Shown: positions 24,522-33,797, counted from the first letter of the stretch. The stretch is DNA of 64,000 nt from JAFGAV01 sp041479055 (GCA_963702835.1 OY969762.1:2604001-2668000), one strand, 5' to 3'. Notes: generated from the letters alone by a model not told the origin. A program made the numbers and translations.

Positions 24522-25176
24522 TCATCGCCTCCGCAATCTTGAGGTCAAGGGGGGTGGTGATCTTGATGTTCTTCACGTCCCCGGCGACCAGGACCACCCG
24601 TCGGCCGGTCCTCTCCACGAGCATCGCCTCATCCGTGGCATAAAATCCGCCGGCGGCCGCTCCCTCAAGCGCTGGGCCGAGCCAGGAATAAAGAAATCCC
24701 TGTGGGGTCTGCACCCTGACCAGAGCGGTCCGCTGCAGCGTCCGGACAACCTCGTCGCCGGCCGCCTCCTTGACCGTGTCCTCGATGGGCAAACCCGGCA
24801 CGGCTGCGCCTTTCTCGCCGGCCGCCTGTATCACCCGGCTGATCAGCTCCCGGGAGACCAGGGGCCGGGCCCCGTCATGAACCAGGACCACCCGGTCCTC
24901 TCCGGCCGGAACACGGCGAAAACCGTTCAGCACCGAATCCTGCCGCTCTTTTCCCCCGGCCACGACGGCCCTGAGCTTGCCCCCCAAGGCCGGCTGCGGA
25001 CGGCCCGCTCCCTCCGCGGGCAGAACCAAAATAATTCCCTCCACGTCTTCGTGCTGCTCGAAAGCCTCGACGCTCCATTCATACAGCGGCCGGCCTTTGA
25101 GCAGGGCGAACTGCTTGGCCGCCCCGAACCGCCGGCCTGCGCCGGCGGCCACGATGACGGCCCAGGCCTTGCCCAT
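24511..25176 (-). CDS. ispD: 2-C-methyl-D-erythritol 4-phosphate cytidylyltransferase
   Basis: 221 residues. 'AVIVAAGAGRRFGAAKQFA' is the CTP-binding loop with the conserved Arg and Lys, 'VLVHDGARPLVS' is the IspD signature, and 'RVQTPQGF' and 'FYATDEAMLVE' complete the active site. It transfers CMP from CTP to MEP. The start overlaps the stop of the PIN-TRAM gene by one base and its end overlaps ispF. With ispE at 35.6-36.5 kb, three consecutive MEP-pathway steps are encoded in this window. Confidence 0.95.
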   Translation of the reverse strand: MGKAWAVIVAAGAGRRFGAAKQFALLKGRPLYEWSVEAFEQHEDVEGIILVLPAEGAGRPQPALGGKLRAVVAGGKERQDSVLNGFRRVPAGEDRVVLVHDGARPLVSRELISRVIQAAGEKGAAVPGLPIEDTVKEAAGDEVVRTLQRTALVRVQTPQGFLYSWLGPALEGAAAGGFYATDEAMLVERTGRRVVLVAGDVKNIKITTPLDLKIAEAMSDD

Positions 25177-26210
25177 CAGTCGCTCTGGTTGTAGCGGCCG
25201 AAAATCATCTTGCCCACGGTCGTCTGCAGGACCGAGGTCACGGTGATGTCGATCGTCTGGCCGATCATCCGCCTCGAGTTGTCCACCACCACCATCGTCC
25301 CGTCGTCCAGGTAGGCCACGCCCTGGTCTTTTTCCTTGCCCTCCTTGAGGATGAAGACCCGCATCGACTCGCCGGGCAGGACCACCGGCTTGAGGGCGTT
25401 GGCCAGCTCGTTGATGTTGAGGACCTTGAGCCCTTGCAGCCGGGCCACCTTGTTGAGGTTCAGGTCGTTGGTGATGATTTTGGCGTCCAGATGCTTGGCC
25501 AGCTCGATGAGCTTGGAGTCCACGTCCCGGACCTCGGGGAAGTTCATCTCCGAGATGATGACCGACACTTGGGAGGATTTCTGCAGATGGTCAAGGACGT
25601 CCAGCCCCCGCCTCCCCCGCTGACGCTTGAGGGAGTCGGAGGAATCGGCCACCAGCTGCAGCTCCTTGAGGATGAACTGCGGCACGACCAGCGTCCCCTC
25701 GATGAAGGCCGTGTCGCAGAGGTCCTGGATGCGGCCGTCGATGATGACGCTGGTGTCCAGCAGCTTGTAGCTGCGCCCGACGCTCTTTTCCTTGAAGAAG
25801 CGGAAGAGATAGGCCGGGTCGAGCCATTCCGATTTCTGCATGCCGACCAGGAATCCGATGTAGGGCATGATGATCAGGAAGAAAAGCCGGATAAAGGTGG
25901 TGGTGGGCAAGCGGTCGGACGGCTGCTGGGGATAGAGGGCCGCTAGCCCCCAGCTGAAAACGGCGCCCAGGCCCCAGCCCAGGAAGATGCCGGCAAAGGT
26001 GCCCACCGTCGAGCCCCAGATGACCCGGAACTGGGTCTTCCGGATCCGAGTCTCCAGGTGCATGATCAGCGCGATCAGGACAAAAGCGATCCCGGCGCTG
26101 ATGCGGGGGTCGAGCTTGAACAGCGGAAAGAAGTAGCCGGCGGCCGTGACCAGGCCGATGATGAAAATGCGGAAGAGGATGATGCCCATGATGTTCTTTC
26201 TCACGTTCAT
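25176..26210 (-). CDS. PIN/TRAM-domain membrane protein (YacL-like)
   Basis: 344 residues. Four N-terminal membrane helices (about 8-120) are followed by a PIN domain (about 145-265) starting 'LLDTSVIIDGRIQDL' with the acidic residues kept ('IITNDLNLNKVA'). A TRAM domain (about 285-340, 'DQGVAYLDDGTMVVVDNSRR') likely binds RNA. This YacL family is widespread, often beside ispD as here, and some members act as ribosome or RNA processing factors. Start at ATG 26210 is chosen; ATG 26189 is possible. Confidence 0.92.
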   Translation of the reverse strand: MNVRKNIMGIILFRIFIIGLVTAAGYFFPLFKLDPRISAGIAFVLIALIMHLETRIRKTQFRVIWGSTVGTFAGIFLGWGLGAVFSWGLAALYPQQPSDRLPTTTFIRLFFLIIMPYIGFLVGMQKSEWLDPAYLFRFFKEKSVGRSYKLLDTSVIIDGRIQDLCDTAFIEGTLVVPQFILKELQLVADSSDSLKRQRGRRGLDVLDHLQKSSQVSVIISEMNFPEVRDVDSKLIELAKHLDAKIITNDLNLNKVARLQGLKVLNINELANALKPVVLPGESMRVFILKEGKEKDQGVAYLDDGTMVVVDNSRRMIGQTIDITVTSVLQTTVGKMIFGRYNQSD

Positions 26211-26238
26211 TATGAAACCGCCTTCATATTATATTTAA

Positions 26239-27600
26239 TTAAAAAAGAATCTTCAGAGCCTGGCGCACGTTGTCCACGCCCATGACCTGCAGGCCGGCCG
26301 CCGCCTCCTGGCTGCCCGAACCGGCCAGGTTCCCCTTGGGCAGGATGACCGTCCGGAATCCCAGGGAACGGGCTTCCTTGAGGCGCAGCCCGGCCTGGCC
26401 GACCGAGCGGACCTCGCCGCTCAGCCCGACCTCGCCGAAAAGGGCCGTGTCCTGAGGCACGGCTTTGTTCTTGACCGAGGAGACCACGGCGGCGATGACG
26501 GCCAGGTCGGCGGCCGGCTCGTCGATGGTCAGGCCGCCGGCCACGTTGAGGTAGATGTCCTGGCCCCCGAAACCGAAGCCCACCCTCTTCTCCACTAAGG
26601 CCAGGAGCATAGATGAACGGAAGTGGTCCAGGCCGATGGTCATCCGGCGCGGGTTGCCGACGAACAGCGTGTCCGAGACCAGGGCCTGGATCTCCACCAG
26701 CAGCGGCCGCGACCCCTTGAGGGTGCAGACGACAACGCTGCCCGGCTCCTCGGACGGCCGCTCCCGGAGGAAAAACTCGGAGGGGTTGGCGATGGCCTGC
26801 AGCCCCTCGGGAGCCATCTCGAAGACGGCCAGCTCGGAAACGGGGCCGTAGCGGTTCTTCATGGCCCGCAGCACGCGGTAGCTGTGATCCCGCTCGCCCT
26901 CGAACAGGAGCACCACGTCCACCATGTGCTCCAGGGACTTGGGGCCGGCCAGGGAGCCTTCCTTGGTGATGTGGCCGATGAGGAAGGAAGAGATCTGATT
27001 CCTCTTGGCCAGGCGGAAGACCTGGTGGGCCACCTCGCGGACCTGGCTGATGGTGCCGGGAGTGGAGGTCAGCTTGGAGGAATAGATCGTCTGGATCGAG
27101 TCCAGGACCAGGACCCGGGGCCGCACCCGCTCAACCTGGGCCAGCACCCTCTCCAGGTTGGTTTCGGCCAGGAGGAAGAGGCGGCCGTTGCCGACGCCCA
27201 GCCGGTCGCCGCGGAGTTTGATCTGCTCCAGGGATTCCTCGCCCGAGATGTAGAGCACGGTCTCTCCCTGCTCGGCGAAATCGCGGGACACCTGGAGGAG
27301 GAGGGTGGACTTGCCGATGCCCGGTTCGCCGCCGATGAGAACCAGCGAGCCGAGGACCACGCCGCCGCCCAGGACATTGTCGAATTCCTGGATGCGGAGG
27401 TGGAGCCTCTGTTTCTCCGCGGCTTTGATGTCGCGGAAGAGCGTCGGCTCGCTCTCGGGGAAAGAGGCCTCGGCGGCCGGCCGCGCCTCCTCCAGCTCCT
27501 CGATTAGGGAGCTCCACTCGCCGCAGCTCGGGCAGCGGCCCAGCCATTTGGGCGACTGGTAGCCGCAGCTCTGGCAGATGAAGACCGTCTTGTCCTTCAC
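26239..27600 (-). CDS. radA: DNA repair protein RadA
   Basis: 453 residues. N-terminal C4 zinc finger ('CQSCGYQSPKWLGRCPSC'), RecA-like ATPase with Walker A 'GGEPGIGKST' and Walker B 'VLVLDSIQTI', the RadA-specific 'KNRYGP' motif, and a C-terminal Lon-protease-like domain ('GLTIDEPAADLAVIAAVV'). RadA promotes branch migration of recombination intermediates. It follows mlaD with a four-base overlap (start at 27600 inside the mlaD stop region), so it is part of the long housekeeping run. Confidence 0.96.
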   Translation of the reverse strand: MKDKTVFICQSCGYQSPKWLGRCPSCGEWSSLIEELEEARPAAEASFPESEPTLFRDIKAAEKQRLHLRIQEFDNVLGGGVVLGSLVLIGGEPGIGKSTLLLQVSRDFAEQGETVLYISGEESLEQIKLRGDRLGVGNGRLFLLAETNLERVLAQVERVRPRVLVLDSIQTIYSSKLTSTPGTISQVREVAHQVFRLAKRNQISSFLIGHITKEGSLAGPKSLEHMVDVVLLFEGERDHSYRVLRAMKNRYGPVSELAVFEMAPEGLQAIANPSEFFLRERPSEEPGSVVVCTLKGSRPLLVEIQALVSDTLFVGNPRRMTIGLDHFRSSMLLALVEKRVGFGFGGQDIYLNVAGGLTIDEPAADLAVIAAVVSSVKNKAVPQDTALFGEVGLSGEVRSVGQAGLRLKEARSLGFRTVILPKGNLAGSGSQEAAAGLQVMGVDNVRQALKILF

Positions 27601-28904
27601 CGTGCCTCCAGGCCCAGGCCGAAGTAGAATTGCCTGTTCGAGGACAGGGAGAAATCATCCACTCCCAGGATGAGATACAACGACCTCACCGGGAAGAGGC
27701 GCGAGGATACTCGGAACCTCGGCCCGGCGTCGCGGTTGAAAGCGAAGGTGTCCAGGCTGAAACGGAGACGGTGGTCCAGGGCTTCGTAGTCAAGCCCCAG
27801 GCCGAAGTCGGACTCGATGATGCCCACCCGCGGGGCGAAGGGGCCGAAGCGGCGCCCCACTTGCAGGGAGTAGGTGAAAGCGTCGCGCCAGGGGTCCTTG
27901 GTGATCCCTCCCCGGAGCAGGTTCCGCTCGGCCAGCCGCAGGTCGAAGGCCAGGCTGTTCTTGAACAGCCCGTCGCGGCCGTAGTACTCCGACTGGGCGT
28001 TGAAGGCTGCCTTCAGGGAGTTGAGCGAGCCGACCGTTTTCCGCACGCCCTCCACCGTCTGCCGTGTCTCATCGTACAGGGCCGGGTCTTGCAGCAGCCG
28101 GCCCAGGGTGCCCTGGCCCTTGTTGAGCTTGTCCAGCGTTTCGTTCAGCCGCCGGACCGAATCTTCGATCTTCTGGAGCAGCTCCTGGACTTTTTCCAGG
28201 TTGGATTTGACCAGGCCCCGGTTCTCATCGAGCAGGCCGCGCAGGGAGGAAGCCGAACCGTGCAGGTCCTGGGAAACGTCCTGGATGGTTCGGCTGACTT
28301 CCTTGGCTGCTTGGGAAGCGTCCCGGACACCGTCGCTCAGGCTCTGCCCGTTGGCCTGCAGAAAGCGGTCCAGGTTGGAAGTCAGGGAGGCCAGGTTTTC
28401 CAGAGTGCTCTGCACCTTCTGCCTGTTCCCCTCGTTCATAATCAGCTGCAGGGAAGCCCCGACATCCTTGACCTCGTTGCCTATGGACAGCATGAGCAGG
28501 CCCAGCTGGTCGAGGCTGACCGAGGCCACGGAATTCAGGCGGCCGTTGGCCGCGCAAGGCCGGCTCGATTTTCCGGGCATGATTTCAACGTATTTTTCGC
28601 CCAGCATGCCGAAAGAGGCCAGGGTGACTTTGGAATCCTCGGGCACCTCGACCGCCCGGACGATCCTCAGGCGAACCGCCGGCCGCGTGCCCTGGAGAAA
28701 GATGTCTTCCACGTATCCCACCCGGACGCCCGCGATGCGGACCACGGCCCGGCGGTCCAGGCCGGCCACGCTGTCGAAGTCGGCGTACAGCACGTATCCT
28801 TTCTTGGAGAACTGCCGGCTGAGGTTTCCCAAAAAGAAAACGGCCATGGCCATGATGATGAACGTCCCGGCCAGGAAAATGCCGACCTTGACTTCTCGTT
28901 TCAT
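27597..28904 (-). CDS. MlaD-like MCE-domain lipid transport protein with C-terminal beta-strand module
   Basis: 435 residues. N-terminal membrane helix (about 7-27), MCE domain (about 38-115, 'VAGLDRRAVVRIAGVRVGY'), then a long coiled-coil-like helical region (about 130-300). The last ~120 residues are rich in alternating beta strands and end 'YFGLGLEAR', resembling an outer-membrane barrel domain. It would bind phospholipids for transport between the two membranes, together with the adjacent ATPase and permease. The C-terminal module is unusual for a plain MlaD and could contact the outer membrane (inference). Confidence 0.88.
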   Translation of the reverse strand: MKREVKVGIFLAGTFIIMAMAVFFLGNLSRQFSKKGYVLYADFDSVAGLDRRAVVRIAGVRVGYVEDIFLQGTRPAVRLRIVRAVEVPEDSKVTLASFGMLGEKYVEIMPGKSSRPCAANGRLNSVASVSLDQLGLLMLSIGNEVKDVGASLQLIMNEGNRQKVQSTLENLASLTSNLDRFLQANGQSLSDGVRDASQAAKEVSRTIQDVSQDLHGSASSLRGLLDENRGLVKSNLEKVQELLQKIEDSVRRLNETLDKLNKGQGTLGRLLQDPALYDETRQTVEGVRKTVGSLNSLKAAFNAQSEYYGRDGLFKNSLAFDLRLAERNLLRGGITKDPWRDAFTYSLQVGRRFGPFAPRVGIIESDFGLGLDYEALDHRLRFSLDTFAFNRDAGPRFRVSSRLFPVRSLYLILGVDDFSLSSNRQFYFGLGLEAR

Positions 28905-28920
28905 TGCTGTTCCTCGCGGT

Positions 28921-29667
28921 TTACCATTCGGCGATCGGCCCCTCGGACCGCCCGTTGATGAACTGCTGAATGACCGGGTTGCGCTCTTCGCGGATCTCGC
29001 GCGGCGTCCCCACCCGGATGATCCGGCCTTCGTAGAGCATGGCGATTCGGTCAGCCACCCGGTTGCAGCTGGCCATGTCGTGGGTGATGACCACCGAGGT
29101 CACCTTCAGCTCCTGCTTGAGGGAGTTGATTAAGCTGTTGATGGCGTCGGCCCGGATGGGGTCGATGCCGGTGGAGGGCTCGTCGTAGAGGATGATCTCC
29201 GGCCGGTAGGCGATGGCCCGGGCCAGCCCGACCCGCTTCTTCATCCCGCCGCTGAGCTCGTGGGGCATGAGGTGCTCGACCTCCCGCAGCCCCACCAGGT
29301 GCAGGCTTTCCACGACCCGGCGGCGGATGTCCTCGGCCGACAGGTCGGTGTGCCGCTCCAGGCCGAAGCTCACGTTCTGGAAGACGGTCAGGGAGTCGAA
29401 CAGGGCCGCTCCCTGGAAGAGTATGCCCATTTTGCGGATAACCCGCTGCAGGGCCGCCCCCCGGAGCCGGGTGATGTCCGTGCCGTCAACGTGGATCGCC
29501 CCCCGGTCCGGCTTGAGCAGGCCGATGATGTTCTTGAGCAGGACGCTCTTGCCCGAGCCGCTCTGGCCGATGACGACCATCGTCTCGCCGCGCTGGATCT
29601 CCAGGTCCACGCCGCGCAGGACGTCCTTGGGGCCGAAGGATTTATGCAAGCCGGTGATGCGGATCAT
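28921..29667 (-). CDS. mlaF: MlaF-like ABC transporter ATP-binding protein
   Basis: 248 residues from ATG 29667, whose ATGA overlaps the stop of the permease gene. Walker A 'GQSGSGKSVLLKN', signature 'ELSGGMKKRVGLARAI', Walker B 'IILYDEPSTGIDPI' and H-loop 'VTHD' identify the MlaF/Ttg2A subgroup (the 'GGMKKR' signature is typical). It provides energy for MlaE in phospholipid traffic at the outer membrane. It is colinear with mlaE and the MCE gene. Confidence 0.94.
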   Translation of the reverse strand: MIRITGLHKSFGPKDVLRGVDLEIQRGETMVVIGQSGSGKSVLLKNIIGLLKPDRGAIHVDGTDITRLRGAALQRVIRKMGILFQGAALFDSLTVFQNVSFGLERHTDLSAEDIRRRVVESLHLVGLREVEHLMPHELSGGMKKRVGLARAIAYRPEIILYDEPSTGIDPIRADAINSLINSLKQELKVTSVVITHDMASCNRVADRIAMLYEGRIIRVGTPREIREERNPVIQQFINGRSEGPIAEW

Positions 29668-30449
29668 TTGGCTAACAGCGTATTGGGCAGGGCTGTGCTT
29701 ATGAAAAAGTTGAGGATGAGGATGGTGATGCTGGCCAGAACGACCGTCTGGGTGGTGGCCCGGCCCACGCCCTCGGCTCCGCCCTCGGTTTTCAGCCCTT
29801 TCCAGCAGCCGATGATGGCGATGACCGCGCCGAAAATAACGGCCTTGATGAGCCCGGTAGCCACGTCCCAGACCTCCATGTAGACGCGGGCGTACTGGAT
29901 ATAAACGTAGCCGTTGACTCCCATCAGGACGTTGTACAGGAAGCCGCACACGACGCCCACCAGGTCTCCGTACAGCGTCAGGCAGGGCATCATGATGAGG
30001 CAGGCCGCCAGCCTGGGCACGACCAGGTACTTGTTGGGGTCGGCCCCCAGGCTGTGCAGGGCGTCCACCTGCTCGGTGATCTTCATCGTGCCGATCTCGG
30101 CGGTCATGGACGAGCCCACCCGGCCGGAGACCATCAGCCCCACCAGGATGGGGATGAGCTCCTTGACCAGCCCGATGGAGATGATCGACCCGCCGAAGAC
30201 CTCCGAGCCCGGACCGATGTAGCGGTGGAAAGCCATATACGTCTGCAGCCCGAAAACAAGGCCGCCGAAGGCGGCGGTCAGCGAAATGACCGGCAGGGTC
30301 CGGACCCCGATCTCCTCCAGCTGCTGGATGAAAATTCTTTTCTCCCAGGGCCGGCGGAAAAGATTGACGAAGGAGGTGCCCAGCAGCAGCCCGATCTCTC
30401 CGACTTGGAAGAAGAAGGAGCGGTCCTGGGCGCGGCTTCCCGGCATCAT
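29664..30449 (-). CDS. mlaE: MlaE-like ABC transporter permease
   Basis: 261 residues from ATG 30449 (GGAGAG site, just behind the dnaB stop). Five to six membrane helices with the MlaE/YrbE core 'SLTAAFGGLVFGLQ', 'LVKELIPILVGLMVSGRVG' and 'EIGTMKITEQVDALHSLG', the last being the coupling helix. It pairs with MlaF and the MCE protein as the inner-membrane part of a lipid transporter. The ribosome site for mlaE overlaps the 3' end of dnaB. Confidence 0.94.
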   Translation of the reverse strand: MMPGSRAQDRSFFFQVGEIGLLLGTSFVNLFRRPWEKRIFIQQLEEIGVRTLPVISLTAAFGGLVFGLQTYMAFHRYIGPGSEVFGGSIISIGLVKELIPILVGLMVSGRVGSSMTAEIGTMKITEQVDALHSLGADPNKYLVVPRLAACLIMMPCLTLYGDLVGVVCGFLYNVLMGVNGYVYIQYARVYMEVWDVATGLIKAVIFGAVIAIIGCWKGLKTEGGAEGVGRATTQTVVLASITILILNFFISTALPNTLLAK

Positions 30450-30450
30450 G

Positions 30451-31807
30451 TTATGTCTCTCCGTAGCCCAGGGCCTGGTCGGCGAAGCGGGTATACTTGT
30501 TGAGATAGACCAGGCGGATCGTGGCGGTCGGCCCGTTGCGCTGCTTGGCCACAATGATCTCGGCCATGCCCTGCAGATCGATGTTATCCGGGTTGTAGAA
30601 CTCGGGCCGGTAGATGAAGATGACCACGTCGGCATCCTGCTCCAGTGCTCCGCTTTCTCTCAAGTCCGACAGCACCGGCCGCGGCTCGCGCCGCATCTTC
30701 TCCGGGGCGCGGCTGAGCTGGGAGATGCCCACTACCGGGATTTGCAGCTCTTTGGCCAGCTCCTTCATGGAGCGCGAGATGTAGGACATTTCCTGGTTCC
30801 TGTTCTCGAACCGGCCGCTGGTCCTCATGAGCTGAATGTAGTCCAGGAAGACGATGTCCAGGTTGTTCTCCAGCTTGAGCCGCCGGCTCTTGGCCTTCAT
30901 CTCCATCAGCGACAGGGCCGGCGTCTCGTCCAGGAAGACCCTGGCCTGGGACAGGCCCTCGGCGCTGAGCCGGATCTTCTGCATCTCCATGTCGCTGATG
31001 AAACCTTTGCGGATTTTTCTGCAGGTCGACCATGGCCTCGGAGCAGAGCATGCGGAAGACAAGCTGCTCTTTGGACATTTCCATGGTGAAGAAGCCCACG
31101 GCGTAGTCCGTCTTGGACCCCAGGTGCTGAGCGATATTGAGGCAGAGGGCCGTCTTGCCCATGGAGGGCCGGGCGGCGATGACGACGAATTCCGCCGGAT
31201 GGAACCCGGCGGTCAGGCTGTCCAGGTCGCGAAAACCGGAGGGGACGCCGGTTATCGCTTCTTTGCGCCTGGAGAGATCGGCGATCCTCTCCAAAGCCGG
31301 TTCGGTGAGCTGGCCGATGGGATAGAAGCCGGGCTTGACCCGCAGCTCGGACACGTCGATGATGGCGCTCTGGGCCTCGTCCAGGATGTCGTCGGCCTCC
31401 TCTTTGTGTTCGAAGCTCGACTCCAGGATTTTCATCGAGGACAGAATGAGCCGGCGGAGCATGGCCTTTTCCCGGATGATCTGGGAGTAGTAGGACACGT
31501 TGATGCTGCGCGGCACGCCGTCCAGGAGGGAGGACAGGTAGGAGGCGCCGCCCACCTCCTCCAGGGCGCCCTCGCGCTGCAGGGCTTCGCTGAGGGTCAG
31601 CAGGTCCACGGGGAGGCCCTTGTCCACCAGCTGGATGATTTTGTTTAGGATCCGGCGATGGCTGTCTTTATAAAAGTCCTCGGCCCGGATCTGGGACAGG
31701 ATGATGTTCAGGTTCTCGGTGTTAATGAGTATGCCGCCCAGGACGGCCTTCTCCGCCTCCTCGCTGTGGGGCGGCGTTCTCTTCAAAAAGGTCAGGTCAA
31801 CGTCCAT
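30451..31807 (-). CDS. dnaB: Replicative DNA helicase DnaB, interrupted by one extra base
   Basis: Starts at ATG 31807 ('DLTFLKRTPPHSEEAEKAVL', the DnaB N-terminal domain) with Walker A 'ARPSMGKTALCLNIAQ'. At a run of five A (minus strand, 31018-31014) one extra base shifts the frame. Removing it gives 'VDLQKIRKGFISDMEM' and then the rest of the RecA core, including 'IVFLDYIQLM' (Walker B) and 'SQLSRAPEKM', to TAA 30451, about 451 residues. Read as given, the protein splits. An essential helicase is very unlikely to be broken, so an indel artefact is suspected. Confidence 0.93.
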
Positions 31808-31945
31808 GCTGCCCCCTCAGGCCCGGCGCCCCAGGGGGCACCCCGTCCTGGGGTCCCCCGAGGAGCGGCCCTCCGCGGCAAGCCGCCGGGCTGCCCCGCT
31901 GGTCAGGACGCCGTCGGCCAAACCGGGGATGATGTCCCCGAGTCC
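31808..31945. other. GC-rich intercistronic gap with hairpins
   Basis: Between rplI and dnaB lie 138 bases with several short palindromes (GCCCCAGGGGGC, ACCCCGTCCTGGGGT, CGGGGATGATGTCCCCG). No gene is seen. They could form a partial terminator or RNA-processing site separating ribosomal-protein from helicase expression. Confidence 0.45.
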
Positions 31946-32443
31946 TCACTCCGCCTGGTCCTTCTTCTCACCCTCCGCCCGCGCTCCCGGCTCTTCTTCC
32001 GCCGGCTGAAGGACTTCAACCTTGATCTCGGCCTTGTCGTCTTGGAAGACTTTGATGGGAACGGTGTAGTTACCCAGCCGGCGGATGGGCTCTTCGAGGA
32101 GGATCTTTTTCTTCTCCATCTCGAACCCGAGCTGGGTCAGACCGTCCTTGATGTCCGAAGCGCTGACCGAACCGAAGATATGGTCCTTCTCGCCCGCCTT
32201 GCGCTGGAAGGTGAGCGTCACTTGGTTGAGTCGCTGGATCAGCTCCTGGAATGACTCCCGCTCCTTCTCGTGGCGCTTGTGCAGCGCCTGCTGCTCGATC
32301 TCGATCATTTTCATGTTGGAGGAGGTAACCTCCAGGGCCAGCTTGCGGGGCAGAAGGTAGTTGCGGCCGAAGCCGGCCGCCACGTTGAGGATGTCGCCCT
32401 TCCGTCCCAGGTTTTCGATATCGCTCTTGAGTATGACTTTCAT
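31946..32443 (-). CDS. rplI: 50S ribosomal protein bL9
   Basis: 165 residues from ATG 32443 (GGAGGGACC upstream). The N-terminal L9 domain 'MKVILKSDIENLGRKGDIL' with 'GFGRNYLLPRKLAL' is followed by the connecting helix and C-terminal domain ('FGSVSASDIKDGL'). The last ~20 residues form an acidic/Lys-rich extension not needed for the fold. It belongs to the rpsF-rpsR-rplI cluster, with rpsR ending 26 bases before its start. Confidence 0.96.
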   Translation of the reverse strand: MKVILKSDIENLGRKGDILNVAAGFGRNYLLPRKLALEVTSSNMKMIEIEQQALHKRHEKERESFQELIQRLNQVTLTFQRKAGEKDHIFGSVSASDIKDGLTQLGFEMEKKKILLEEPIRRLGNYTVPIKVFQDDKAEIKVEVLQPAEEEPGARAEGEKKDQAE

Positions 32444-32468
32444 GGTCCCTCCGGTCTGCCGCTGGCCC

Positions 32469-32777
32469 TCACTCCTCCACATAATACAACAGGGCCATCA
32501 GACGCGCGCGCTTGATGGCCTGGGCCAGCTTGCGCTGATGGAAGGAACACGTCCCGGTCACCCGGCGGGGCGAGATCTTGCCCCGGTCGGGGACATACTT
32601 GCGCAGGATGTCCACGTTCTTGTAGTCGATGTCCTTGATGTTCCTCTGACAGAAACGGCAGAATTTGCGCTTGGATGGGAAGAATTTCCGATAACCGCCC
32701 TTTTCGCCGCGCTCGGGCCTGTCGCCCCGCTCCCTTCTGTCGTCCTCTCTCCCTCCGCTCCTGGGCATCTTATTCAT
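32469..32777 (-). CDS. rpsR: 30S ribosomal protein bS18
   Basis: 102 residues from ATG 32777 (GGAG site); ATG 32768 is an alternative. The S18 core 'KFCRFCQRNIKDIDYKNVD' and 'RGKISPRRVTGTCSFHQRKL' is complete. The N-terminus is extended by an Arg/Gly/Glu-rich stretch of about 30 residues. The two cysteines and the later Cys/His may hold zinc. It overlaps rpsF by 8 bases. Confidence 0.95.
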   Translation of the reverse strand: MNKMPRSGGREDDRRERGDRPERGEKGGYRKFFPSKRKFCRFCQRNIKDIDYKNVDILRKYVPDRGKISPRRVTGTCSFHQRKLAQAIKRARLMALLYYVEE

Positions 32778-33177
32778 GGCTTTCTCCGGCCGGCTTTGTC
32801 TCCGGGCCGGCGCTGGGAGCGGCTTCGGCCGTGCGCGCTTCCTCCCGCTTGGCCTGATGGCGGGCCTTGCGTTTGCTGCGGACATTGGGTAAATCGTCTT
32901 TCTTCAAAGTCAGATAACGAAGGACGGTCTCCGTTTGTCGCATCCGGCGGGCCAGCTCCAGGGGAACTTCCGCCAGGCCTTCGTAGTGGAAGAAGACGTA
33001 GCTGGCCTCCCCGTGCTTGCCCAGCCGGTAGGCCAGTTTGCGTTTGCCCCATCTTTCCGTCTTGACCAGTTTCCCGTTCTTCTGGGAAATGACCTCCGCC
33101 ATCTGGCGGATGAGGTTGTCCGTTTCCTCGTCGGACAGGTTGGGGGCGATCAGGAATCCCGTTTCATAAAGATTCAT
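32770..33177 (-). CDS. rpsF: 30S ribosomal protein bS6
   Basis: 135 residues with an AAGGAGGT site ahead of ATG 33177. 'YETGFLIAPNLSDEETDNLI', 'WGKRKLAYRLGKHGEASYV' and 'VLRYLTLKKDD' are the S6 signatures. A 40-residue Ala/Glu/Lys-rich C-terminal tail extends beyond the usual ~95-residue core. First gene of the S6-S18-L9 cluster; in the ribosome S6 dimerises with S18. Confidence 0.96.
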   Translation of the reverse strand: MNLYETGFLIAPNLSDEETDNLIRQMAEVISQKNGKLVKTERWGKRKLAYRLGKHGEASYVFFHYEGLAEVPLELARRMRQTETVLRYLTLKKDDLPNVRSKRKARHQAKREEARTAEAAPSAGPETKPAGESHE

Positions 33178-33230
33178 CGGACCTCCTTGTGGTTTATAGC
33201 TCCTCCTCCTCGGGGGTGGAGCAAGGAGTG

Positions 33231-33788
33231 TTAATTGTATCGGTTCATGGCCTTGGCGATCTCGCCGGCCAGGACCAGCTCCAAGGCCTGGCGGGCTCGA
33301 TCCAAGCTCTGTTCGAAGATCTCCCGTTCCTGCGGCTCAAACTCAGACAGGACATAGTCTGCGGCATCGGCCCTCTCCGGCAGGGGCCCGATGCCCAGCC
33401 GGATGCGGGGGAAGGCCTTCGTTTCGATCTCCTGGACGATGGAGCGCAGGCCCCGGTGCGTCCCCGGGCTGCCTTCCTTCCGGACCCGGATGCAGCCCAG
33501 GGGCAGGTCGAGGTCGTCATAAACGACCACCACTCGCTCCGGAGGGATCCGCTTGGAGCGGAGCAAAGCCCCGACCGCCCGGCCGCTGTCGTTCATGTAA
33601 GTCTGGGGCAGAACGAGCATGACCGTTCCCTCATCCCGCTTCAGCTCGGCGATCCTGGAGCGGAAACGGCGCCGGTCCAGCCGCACGTTCCAGGCCTTGG
33701 CCAGTTTCCGGACAAAGAGAAAACCGGCGTTGTGGCGGGTATGGGCATACTCGTTTCCGGGATTGCCCAAGCCGACCACCGCCCACAA
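33231..33788 (-). CDS. pth: Peptidyl-tRNA hydrolase
   Basis: 185 residues. 'VVGLGNPGNEYAHTRHNAGF' includes the catalytic His, 'PQTYMNDSG' and 'VVVYDDLDLPLG' are further Pth signatures. The only usable start is a TTG at 33788 behind AGGAG, just after the rplY stop. It rescues ribosomes by hydrolysing peptidyl-tRNA. rplY-pth adjacency is common in bacteria. Confidence 0.95.
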   Translation of the reverse strand: MWAVVGLGNPGNEYAHTRHNAGFLFVRKLAKAWNVRLDRRRFRSRIAELKRDEGTVMLVLPQTYMNDSGRAVGALLRSKRIPPERVVVVYDDLDLPLGCIRVRKEGSPGTHRGLRSIVQEIETKAFPRIRLGIGPLPERADAADYVLSEFEPQEREIFEQSLDRARQALELVLAGEIAKAMNRYN

Positions 33789-33797
33789 CTCCCACTC

